A stretch of DNA of 5,650 nt, from assembly GCA_039029455.1 (NCBI GenBank), contig JBCCGE010000148.1, positions 1 to 5,650 of the forward strand, written 5' to 3'. The notes under the pieces are model-generated. The model saw nothing but the letters and a program-made list of their open reading frames with translations. It ran no database searches and had not been told where the DNA came from. Each line of letters opens with the position of its first letter. Within the stretch, counting starts at the first letter, position 1. This DNA comes from JBCCGE01 sp039029455. GTDB taxonomy: Bacteria > Pseudomonadota > Gammaproteobacteria > Arenicellales > Poriferihabitantaceae. Made by a program: the position numbers and the translations under genes. Of the stretch, positions 1-5,255 are shown one piece after another.

Positions 1-9
1 GCTAAGTAC

Positions 10-24
10 ATAAGTCAGACTTAT
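10..24. other. Perfect interrupted palindrome upstream of the TerC gene
   Basis: ATAAGT and ACTTAT form six-base arms around a 3-base CAG centre. The short dyad with a 3-base spacer would fit a dimeric regulator's operator or a small hairpin at the end of an upstream transcript. No regulator is recognised and no gene lies to its left inside the window, so its role is open. Confidence 0.3.
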
Positions 25-61
25 ACGCCAGACAGGATTAATCAGTTGCGCTGAAGACAGC

Positions 62-122
62 AAAGAGTTAAAAACTCTTTCGCCACATTATCGGGCATGC
101 CCTAACTCTCTGTCAGAACAGA
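62..122 (+). promoter_or_regulatory. Structured leader with competing hairpins before the TerC gene
   Basis: Several inverted repeats are packed into 61 bases ending 16 bases before the TerC start codon. AAAGAGTT (62-69) pairs perfectly with AACTCTTT (73-80) over an AAA loop. Alternatively AGAGTTA (64-70) pairs perfectly with TAACTCT (103-109), enclosing the palindrome GGGCATGCCC (93-102). A third small stem is TCTGT (109-113) with ACAGA (118-122). The first two pairings use the same left arm and so exclude each other, as in an attenuator or switch. TerC-family genes are known to be controlled by the Mn2+-sensing yybP-ykoY riboswitch, but the conserved GGGGAGUA element of that class is not visible here. 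A regulatory role is inference from structure and position only. The first hairpin could also simply end an upstream transcript. Confidence 0.35.
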
Positions 123-138
123 ATAGAAGAAACCCAAT

Positions 139-738
139 ATGGACTTATTCGAACAACTGACCAAACTGGTTCAGATCATTTTTATTGACATAGTTCTCGC
201 CGGAGACAATGCCATTGTCGTTGGTATGGTCGCGGCAAAGTTCACCAAGGACTATCGAAGAAGAGTCATTTTATGGGGAGTGGGAGCGGCAGTCGTACTT
301 CGTATCCTGTTTGCTCTGCTGACGGTTCAGCTGCTGGCAATAAAAGGACTTCTGCTGGTTGGCGGGCTTTTGCTTCTATGGGTCTGCTGGAATTTGTGGC
401 GAGAACTACGTCAACCGCCGGTCGATTTCAAACTGGAAGACGAGGATGGCAATCAGGACGTGCAGAAAAACCCACCGATGCTGAACGCCATAGGCCAGAT
501 TCTCGTAGCCGATGTATCGATGTCACTTGATAATGTTCTGGCGGTAGCTGGAGTTGCCGAAGGACACACCGGTATTCTTGTGATTGGTCTCGCGCTCGCG
601 GTCGCGTTCATGACCTTCGCCGCAACCATCATTGCCGAAATTCTGCAGAAGCACCGCTGGATTGGGTATCTGGGGCTTGTGGCAATTCTTTACGTTGCCG
701 TAAAAATGACCTACAGCGGGACTCTAGAACTGCTCTAA
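139..738 (+). CDS. TerC/YjbE-family integral membrane protein (putative Mn2+ exporter)
   Basis: A 199-residue inner-membrane protein of the TerC family, closest in length and pattern to the YjbE subgroup. The sequence shows two similar halves. The first carries IDIVLAGDNAIVVG (about residues 16-29, with D17, D23, N24) and the second VADVSMSLDNVLAVAG (about 123-138, with D125, D131, N132). Each motif lies in the first membrane helix of a three-helix half, giving about six helices: near 8-30, 44-64, 67-87, 114-136, 143-166 and 173-190. A charged cytosolic loop spans about residues 88-112. Family members such as E. coli Alx and B. subtilis MeeF/MeeY are linked to Mn2+ export and metal loading of secreted enzymes, and the paired acidic motifs are the likely metal site. 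The substrate here is inferred. The ATG follows a weak purine-rich stretch (AGAAGAAA, 125-132). The gene looks complete and stands alone, 265 bases before the next clear gene. Confidence 0.9.
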   Translation: MDLFEQLTKLVQIIFIDIVLAGDNAIVVGMVAAKFTKDYRRRVILWGVGAAVVLRILFALLTVQLLAIKGLLLVGGLLLLWVCWNLWRELRQPPVDFKLEDEDGNQDVQKNPPMLNAIGQILVADVSMSLDNVLAVAGVAEGHTGILVIGLALAVAFMTFAATIIAEILQKHRWIGYLGLVAILYVAVKMTYSGTLELL

Positions 739-751
739 ATCCGGAATTTAG
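735..751 (+). other. Small hairpin over the TerC stop codon
   Basis: CTAAAT (735-740) and ATTTAG (746-751) form a perfect six-base stem around CCGGA, and the TAA stop lies inside the left arm. It is short, A/T-rich and has no following T-run, so it is a poor candidate for a Rho-independent terminator. Confidence 0.25.
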
Positions 752-786
752 CCCTGGCGGGTATCCCATCACCGGATATGAATCAG

Positions 787-792
787 TATAAT
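787..792 (+). promoter_or_regulatory. Candidate -10 box for the Sel1/SH3 gene
   Basis: A perfect TATAAT lies in the gap between the TerC gene and the Sel1/SH3 gene. No good TTGACA-like box lies 16-18 bases upstream (TCCCAT at the 17-base spacing), so the promoter would be weak or activator-dependent. Transcription would start near 799 and give a leader of about 200 bases containing the hairpin at 801-821 and the short frame at 911-994. Confidence 0.3.
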
Positions 793-800
793 CCCATGCG

Positions 801-821
801 GGGTTTATATCCCAAAAACCC
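801..821 (+). other. Hairpin GGGTTT/AAACCC in the intergenic leader
   Basis: GGGTTT (801-806) and AAACCC (816-821) form a six-base perfect stem with a 9-base loop, just downstream of the TATAAT at 787-792. It could be a 5' end structure of the downstream transcript or a weak terminator for the TerC transcript. The absence of a T-run argues against intrinsic termination. Confidence 0.25.
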
Positions 822-910
822 TCGCTGACTGACTTCCAGGAACGGGTGGGCTTATCGATTGCCATTTCCGGTTCTTGCAGTTGTCTGAATTGAATTTTTC
901 AGGAGCAGTG

Positions 911-994
911 ATGGTGGGCGTTGCAAGATCTGTTTTGTGCTGGTTTGCGTCGTTCGCTCACGTCAGACACTATCCGTTAAACCAAACAACGTAG
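911..994 (+). CDS. Possible 27-codon leader peptide or lost 5' end of the Sel1/SH3 gene
   Basis: A short open frame begins at ATG 911, five bases after a strong AGGAG (901-905), and ends at TAG 992-994, nine bases before the GTG start at 1004. It is in the same frame as the downstream gene, so this TAG is all that separates the two. The peptide begins MVGVARSVLCWFASF and resembles no family I recognise. It matters because the downstream GTG has no visible Shine-Dalgarno sequence; ribosomes finishing here could restart at 1004. It could instead be chance, or the original start region of the Sel1/SH3 gene cut off by a nonsense change. The downstream product already has a complete signal peptide, which argues against the second option. 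Confidence 0.3.
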   Translation: MVGVARSVLCWFASFAHVRHYPLNQTT

Positions 995-1003
995 ATTTCC
1001 ACT

Positions 1004-2254
1004 GTGATTCGCGATTTTCTGAAACGGTCTTTAACACTAACGGCCAGTGCATATATTTTATTGGTATCAGGCCTGGCGCCGGTTTACGCGCAGACTCCTG
1101 AATACAAACAGGCTTTCGAGGCCTATCAAAAACAGGACTTTGCAACCGCCGAGACACTTTGGACAGATATTGCCGAGCGTGGCGATGTAAACGCCCAATA
1201 TGCTCTCGGGGTAATGAATCTAAGAGACGAGTCCAGCGACGCCAGCGATGAAGACGCCTATAGATGGTTCAAAATGGCCGCAGAACAAGGTCATGCGACA
1301 GCCATGTTCAATGTCGGCGTTGCATACTGGGAGGGAACCGGTACGGAAATTGACCGCCAGACGGCTCTCGGATGGTGGGAAAAGGCCGCTCGACAAGGAG
1401 AAAGCGGCGCGCAATTTAATCTTGGTCTGGCCTATTACATCGGTGAGGAACGTGAGGCTGATCTGGAAACCGCCGCCAAGTGGATCGGTCTTGCAGCCGA
1501 TCAAAATCATCCAGAAGCAAAACGAATTATGCAGGTGATTGCGGAGGAAAACCCTCAACTTGCTGCCGCCAATACGCGCAAACAGCTGGTTAAGGATGAG
1601 GATATCGGAACCTCAAAAACAGCGGACGTCAAAACCACATCTCAGGACATTCAAACACCGGCGACGGAAAAAAGCGACGATCAGACCACAACAACAGCTG
1701 AATCTGACACGGCGGCAACCGCTGGGGCGACGGACGTCAGCACTTCTCAAACCACTGGCAGCACTCAGACCCAGGCAACTGCGGCCACCACCGAGGAGCC
1801 AGCAGGCAGCACATACTGGAAAACGGTCGCACTAAATACGCCGCTCTATGTAAAGCCCAGCGCCAGCAGCATTATTTTCAGCAGCCTCCCCAATGGCACC
1901 CCCATCGAGATTATTGATCGTCGGCCGGGCTGGCTTCGGGTTACCCTGCCGGCAGGATTAAAAACCTGGATATTTTCGAAATTTCTGGACGTAAATGGTA
2001 ATCGCGGACGAGTGAACGGGACCAGCGTTCGCGCCCGTCCACAGCCCTCGACCGACAATACCAACTCGCCGCCAATTGGTGCGTACAACAGAGGTGATGA
2101 TGTTGCCGTATTGGAAAAAAGTGGGCAGTGGATTCGGATCAGAGCGCCTAAACACATCGGAGCGTGGATCCGCACGGATGATGCTGAACAATATGAGGAC
2201 ACAGAGAGCGGAAGAGACGAACTTTGGAAACTTATGGTTTCCAAGGGTTTGTAA
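1004..2254 (+). CDS. Secreted Sel1-repeat protein with two C-terminal SH3-like domains
   Basis: A 416-residue exported protein. Residues 1-29 form a Sec signal peptide: basic start RDFLKR, hydrophobic core to about 24, likely cleavage after VYA before Q30. A TPR/Sel1 solenoid covers about 31-167. It holds one TPR-like unit (31-59) and three Sel1 repeats (about 60-95, 96-131 and 132-167) with the A-x-(Y/F)-x-L/V-G and W-(F/W/I)-x-x-A-A patterns. A Thr/Ser/Ala/Gln-rich linker follows (about 190-268). Two bacterial SH3-like domains end the protein: about 271-332 (LYVKPSASS, LPNGTPIEII, GWLRVTL, TWIFSKFLDV) and about 333-394 (TSVRARPQPS, YNRGDDVAVLE, GQWIRIR, GAWIR). Sel1 repeats usually mediate protein contacts, and such SH3 domains often bind cell wall or protein partners, so an envelope scaffold role is likely. 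No catalytic residues are seen. The GTG start gives a canonical signal peptide but has no obvious ribosome site. It heads a probable three-gene set. Confidence 0.85.
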   Translation: MIRDFLKRSLTLTASAYILLVSGLAPVYAQTPEYKQAFEAYQKQDFATAETLWTDIAERGDVNAQYALGVMNLRDESSDASDEDAYRWFKMAAEQGHATAMFNVGVAYWEGTGTEIDRQTALGWWEKAARQGESGAQFNLGLAYYIGEEREADLETAAKWIGLAADQNHPEAKRIMQVIAEENPQLAAANTRKQLVKDEDIGTSKTADVKTTSQDIQTPATEKSDDQTTTTAESDTAATAGATDVSTSQTTGSTQTQATAATTEEPAGSTYWKTVALNTPLYVKPSASSIIFSSLPNGTPIEIIDRRPGWLRVTLPAGLKTWIFSKFLDVNGNRGRVNGTSVRARPQPSTDNTNSPPIGAYNRGDDVAVLEKSGQWIRIRAPKHIGAWIRTDDAEQYEDTESGRDELWKLMVSKGL

Positions 2255-2388
2255 ACAGGCGAACGACGCATATGAGATTCGTACCGCGAGTTTCAACGAT
2301 ACGATTTAAGAGTCCAGTGTTCAATATCTCGACGATCAGAATACGACAACGATCATCTACGCAGCAATACTGTCCGCGTGAACCAAAA

Positions 2389-3579
2389 GTGATCGGTGTA
2401 TTTAGAAGTTATTTTTTTTACATATCCATGGCTCTGGTCGCGTTATTGTTTTCCGCTTCGGTTGACGCGTCAAGCATCGCAACAGTTCAGAGTCTGATTG
2501 AAAAAGCAGAATACAAAACCGCTTTACGTGAAACCAATCGCCTGATTGCTTCCGGTCGCGAAGAACCCCAAATCGTATTCCTTAAGGGAGTGATTTTGCA
2601 GCAGACCGGAGATTCGTCAGCAGCCGTTTCGATCTATCAGGAACTGATCGATAAGCATCCGGATTATCCGGAGCCTTACAACAATCTTGCGCTCCACTAT
2701 GCTCAGCGCGGTGACTTCGATCAGGCTATCGTAATCCTTGAAAAAAGTATTGAAAGTCATCCGAGCATAGCAATCGCATACCAAAATCTCACCGCAATCT
2801 ACAACCGCATGGCGAGCGAAGCCTATCGCAAGGCGCTGAATTCGAAAAAACCTCCGGTACCCCTGGAGCTGACCGCGCTTGATCGGATTGTTGTCGATGT
2901 CGAGGGCGTGCAAATTGCCGCAGTTGAGCAAGAAGCACAGCAGCAACAAAGCTCTCAATCCGGCAACCAGCCGGCCGCCGAACCGGTCGCCGCCAGCGCG
3001 CAGGCGGAAATTGAGCAGACCGAGTCTGAAGCGCCCGCGACTGAAGGCGATGAGACGATCGTAGCTGCAGCAGAGCAATCAACTGCGGTCAGTCAGGACA
3101 CCGCAGTGAGCGATGCCGTTGAGAGTGAAAGTAACGAAACATCGGATGATTCGGAATCCGCGACAGTCTCGAACGAACCAGCGGTCCAGCAAGTCGCAGC
3201 ATTAGAAGAACCTGAAATCGCGATCACGGAGTCAAAACCAGATACAGATGTCAGAGAGGCGGTAATCAACCGTGTATTCAGCTGGGCTGCCGCGTGGTCA
3301 GATCAGGATGTTCCGCGATACCTTCTGCACTACTCCGAAGACTTCGTTCCCCGAAAACTCTCGCTTGATGAATGGAAAAAACAGCGGTACGGGCGTCTTA
3401 GATGGCGTGAATTTATTATTGTTAAACCCTCAAAGCTTAACGTAACCGTGGATGGAGACGACGCAACTGTCAGTTTTAACCAGTATTACAAATCAGACCG
3501 ACTGGAAAATACGGTCCGCAAAACTCTAAAAATGAAAAAGCAGGATGAAAACTGGTACATCGTTCGTGAACTCATCTGA
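2389..3579 (+). CDS. Secreted TPR protein with NTF2-like (Csd6-type) C-terminal domain
   Basis: A 396-residue exported protein from a GTG start. Residues 1-27 form a signal peptide with hydrophobic core FFYISMALVALLF and likely cleavage after VDA. TPR repeats fill about 30-150, with clear units at about 60-90 (FLKGVILQQTGDSSAAV...HPD) and 94-125 (YNNLALHYAQRGDFDQAI...HPS). A long Glu/Ala/Gln/Ser-rich acidic linker spans about 170-287. The last 109 residues (288-396) form an NTF2-like domain matching the C-terminus of the next gene's product at YLxHYS, DEW, FNQxY-x-SD and a final W-x-I-x-x-E. No active site is seen, so it is probably a non-catalytic partner or scaffold for the transpeptidase encoded 50 bases downstream. 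The frame is open further upstream to an ATG at 2272 and one at 2224, but those starts add a long basic stretch before the signal peptide. ATG 2428 is also possible but would leave no basic n-region. Confidence 0.8.
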   Translation: MIGVFRSYFFYISMALVALLFSASVDASSIATVQSLIEKAEYKTALRETNRLIASGREEPQIVFLKGVILQQTGDSSAAVSIYQELIDKHPDYPEPYNNLALHYAQRGDFDQAIVILEKSIESHPSIAIAYQNLTAIYNRMASEAYRKALNSKKPPVPLELTALDRIVVDVEGVQIAAVEQEAQQQQSSQSGNQPAAEPVAASAQAEIEQTESEAPATEGDETIVAAAEQSTAVSQDTAVSDAVESESNETSDDSESATVSNEPAVQQVAALEEPEIAITESKPDTDVREAVINRVFSWAAAWSDQDVPRYLLHYSEDFVPRKLSLDEWKKQRYGRLRWREFIIVKPSKLNVTVDGDDATVSFNQYYKSDRLENTVRKTLKMKKQDENWYIVRELI

Positions 3580-3629
3580 TTAATCGAGTCTAAGTCGGTG
3601 CACATACATCTTTTCCGGTTTTTCCAGTC

Positions 3630-4838
3630 ATGCTGAATCTAAAAAGATACTCGGTTTTCTCCGTTCTGAGCTGTTTTACAGTGGCGATCCTTATTGTGAT
3701 CGGAACCCAAGAGATCGCTGTCGCCGGCGGCAATACCAGTTACGAAAAGAAAGTCATCGATAGCGTCGAGCGGATCGAACAACAGGATATTACTGATTCC
3801 ATTGATCAGGTTTCAGAGCTCGTAAAGCAATACCCCAATAGCAAACTCGGGCATCTGATTTTGGGAGACCTCCTCTCTCTCAGAGGAGGAAACCGATCGC
3901 TGGTGGAAGCCTATGGGGACGACGCTTTGCAACACGACGGATTGAGAGACGAATTGCGGTATCGATGGCAGAGCAGCCTGCTGGATGCGCCGGCATTCCA
4001 AGGGATGGTGCCCGCGAATCTGGTGCTCTCCCCTGAAAATCATGAATTCATTCTGGTGGTGGACGCCAGCCTCTCGCGCTTGTTTATTTTTGAAAACAGG
4101 CAATCAACTTACGAACTTGTCTCGGACTACTATGTCACTGTTGGCAAAGCCGGAATGGGTAAGGAGTTAGAGGGAGACCTGCGAACCCCTATCGGCGTCT
4201 ACTTCGTGACGTCGTACATTCCCGGGGAAACCTTACCACCACGCTATGGTCCGGGAGCGTTTCCTATCGATTACCCGAACATCATCGACAAACGTCACAA
4301 ACGAACGGGATACGGCATCTGGCTCCATGGAACAGAACCCGAGAATCACAATCGCGTGCCACTCGCCAGTGACGGCTGCGTCTCACTCAGTAACGAAGAG
4401 TTTCTGGAAATCGCACAATATGTTGATACCGATGGCACAACTCCCGTTTTGATCTCGACTGGATTCGAGTGGGTTGAGCCGACCAACCTGCCGCAGGAAC
4501 GACAGCAGTTTCTTGACGTTATAAATCGATGGGAGTCCGACTGGGAAAGCCTCAATACAGACACCTACCTGTCACACTATTCACGTAAAGAATTTAAAAG
4601 CGATGACTTTGACTTTGATGAGTGGGTGGAACGCAAAACCCGAGTCAATAGTCGAAAGTCATTTATCGACATCGAGTTAAGCAACATTGGTATTTACACG
4701 TACCCTGGAGAGAAGGATACGTTTGTCGCGACCTTCAATCAAAAATATTCCAGCGACAATTACGAAGGCGAGGGATTTAAAAAACAATTTTGGCGACGCG
4801 ATAATGATGGACGCTGGAAAATTATTTATGAGGGCTAG
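3630..4838 (+). CDS. Exported L,D-transpeptidase/L,D-carboxypeptidase-type enzyme (YkuD domain plus NTF2-like domain)
   Basis: A 402-residue protein. A signal peptide or N-terminal anchor covers about 1-32 (basic NLKR, long hydrophobic core, possible cleavage after AVA before G33). Residues 35-135 are a helical, partly TPR-like region. The YkuD domain covers about 138-276: it opens with FILVVDASLSRLFIFE, continues with GKAGMGKELEGDLRTPIGVY and ends with the active-site segment GIWLHGT...ASDGCVSLSN. H233 and C250 are the expected catalytic pair, with S247 and G249 beside the Cys. An NTF2-like domain fills about 290-402. H. pylori Csd6 and C. jejuni Pgp2 have the same order of helical, YkuD-fold and NTF2-like domains and act as L,D-carboxypeptidases that trim peptidoglycan tetrapeptides and set cell shape. 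Other YkuD enzymes make 3-3 crosslinks or attach proteins, so either activity is possible. It acts in the periplasm. The ATG lacks a clear Shine-Dalgarno site and follows a pyrimidine-rich stretch. The 50-base gap suggests cotranscription with the gene before it. Confidence 0.9.
   Translation: MLNLKRYSVFSVLSCFTVAILIVIGTQEIAVAGGNTSYEKKVIDSVERIEQQDITDSIDQVSELVKQYPNSKLGHLILGDLLSLRGGNRSLVEAYGDDALQHDGLRDELRYRWQSSLLDAPAFQGMVPANLVLSPENHEFILVVDASLSRLFIFENRQSTYELVSDYYVTVGKAGMGKELEGDLRTPIGVYFVTSYIPGETLPPRYGPGAFPIDYPNIIDKRHKRTGYGIWLHGTEPENHNRVPLASDGCVSLSNEEFLEIAQYVDTDGTTPVLISTGFEWVEPTNLPQERQQFLDVINRWESDWESLNTDTYLSHYSRKEFKSDDFDFDEWVERKTRVNSRKSFIDIELSNIGIYTYPGEKDTFVATFNQKYSSDNYEGEGFKKQFWRRDNDGRWKIIYEG
3869..3889 (+). 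other. Strong hairpin with SD-like arm inside the transpeptidase gene
   Basis: CCTCCTCT (3869-3876) pairs perfectly with AGAGGAGG (3882-3889) over a CTCTC loop. It is an eight-base G/C-rich stem inside the coding region, at about residues 80-87. The right arm is a near-ideal Shine-Dalgarno sequence, and an in-frame GTG lies at 3903, 13 bases on. A role in pausing or internal initiation is only a possibility. Confidence 0.4.
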
Positions 4839-4872
4839 GGATTCATAAACCTCGCCGTACTTCCATTTTGCG

Positions 4873-4977
4873 ATGAAGGCATGGTTTCCGGGCACCCGCT
4901 TCACCAATCCTGAAGTCAAAGGGATGCACCAAGCACAGTTACACAGATGGACCAAATTGGGGCCTAAGTTTCCTTAG
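4873..4977 (+). CDS. Doubtful 34-codon open frame after the transpeptidase gene
   Basis: ATG 4873 to TAG 4975-4977 encodes a small basic, aromatic-containing peptide beginning MKAWFPGTRFTNPEVKG. The frame is open upstream only to a TAA at 4846-4848. No Shine-Dalgarno sequence precedes the ATG, and I recognise no family. The opposite strand is also open here, in a frame that extends into the transpeptidase gene, so the openness may be chance or the relic of another element. Confidence 0.15.
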   Translation: MKAWFPGTRFTNPEVKGMHQAQLHRWTKLGPKFP

Positions 4978-4984
4978 ATCGCCC
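4960..4984 (+). terminator. Candidate terminator hairpin downstream of the envelope module
   Basis: GGGC-CTAAG (4960-4968) pairs with CTTAG (4973-4977) and GCCC (4981-4984) over a TTTC loop, with a three-base ATC bulge on the right side: nine pairs in all. The following sequence is C-rich and then T/A-rich (CTATTTATTTTA, 4991-5002) without an immediate T-run. It is therefore at best a weak intrinsic terminator, about 120 bases after the transpeptidase stop. Confidence 0.3.
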
Positions 4985-5244
4985 TACCCCCTATTTATTT
5001 TAAAGTCTTATGATAGTCAGCGTTGGACCAGAGGAATGTCCAGGGGGGCTCGATTGGTTACTACTGATATCCATGTAATCTGATCGAACAAAGTCTCACT
5101 ATTATGATAATGGTCTGGAAGAAGTCTTCGACTTCGATCTGATCGTCCGTCAATCCACAGGTAAAGTTTCCACGTAATTGCCGCACTTGGCGATTATTTG
5201 ACTTGTCCTAACCCGTATCACCGCTAAACCCTTCTCCAATTCAT

Positions 5245-5249
5245 GGAGG
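5245..5249 (+). promoter_or_regulatory. Ribosome binding site that decides the S9 lipoprotein start
   Basis: GGAGG is followed at once by three consecutive ATG codons at 5250, 5253 and 5256. The spacing is 0, 3 and 6 bases, so the third ATG is the best placed. It contrasts with the three upstream module genes, which show no comparable site. Confidence 0.65.
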
Positions 5250-5255
5250 ATGATG

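Larger units (their letters stand above)
4839..5255. other. Intergenic stretch of about 415 bases without a clear gene
   Basis: Nothing here looks like a standard gene. It holds a 34-codon frame (4873-4977), a bulged hairpin (4960-4984), a weak dyad TGGAC/GTCCA (5024-5028 and 5038-5042), a perfect GAAGTC/GACTTC hairpin with TTC loop (5121-5135) and a 9-base direct repeat ATCTGATCG (5078-5086 and 5137-5145). Several -10-like hexamers occur (TATGAT at 5009 and 5103), and TTGACT lies at 5198-5203 without a convincing partner. The promoter of the S9 peptidase gene must lie in this stretch or further upstream, but I cannot place it. No tRNA-like fold or T-arm was found. Confidence 0.5.

Noticed and set aside
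46..74. Sigma-70 promoter TTGCGC, 17 bases, TAAAAA
   Set aside because: Only 3/6 and 4/6 matches, and it overlaps the 62-80 hairpin; not enough to call.
1..138. yybP-ykoY Mn2+ riboswitch before the TerC gene
   Set aside because: The family context suggests it, but the conserved GGGGAGUA segment and its partner loop are not present in the leader.
629..865. Minus-strand open frame of 78 codons after the TerC gene
   Set aside because: It overlaps the end of the TerC coding region, shows no family motif and has no ribosome site; it reads as a chance frame.
1220..1558. Long antisense frame inside the Sel1-SH3 gene
   Set aside because: It lies opposite clear Sel1 repeats and encodes nothing recognisable; it is a shadow of the real gene.
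2617..3078. Antisense frame of 153 codons opposite the TPR-NTF2 gene
   Set aside because: It is Arg/Leu/Cys-rich as expected from the complement of an acidic, Ala/Gln-rich coding region; no domain is visible.
5066..5100. tRNA on the minus strand, from a GTTCGATC T-loop-like string
   Set aside because: The flanking five bases do not pair, and no acceptor stem or anticodon arm can be formed.
5198..5227. Promoter with TTGACT at 5198-5203 for the S9 gene
   Set aside because: The -35 match is good, but nothing resembling TATAAT lies 16-18 bases downstream.
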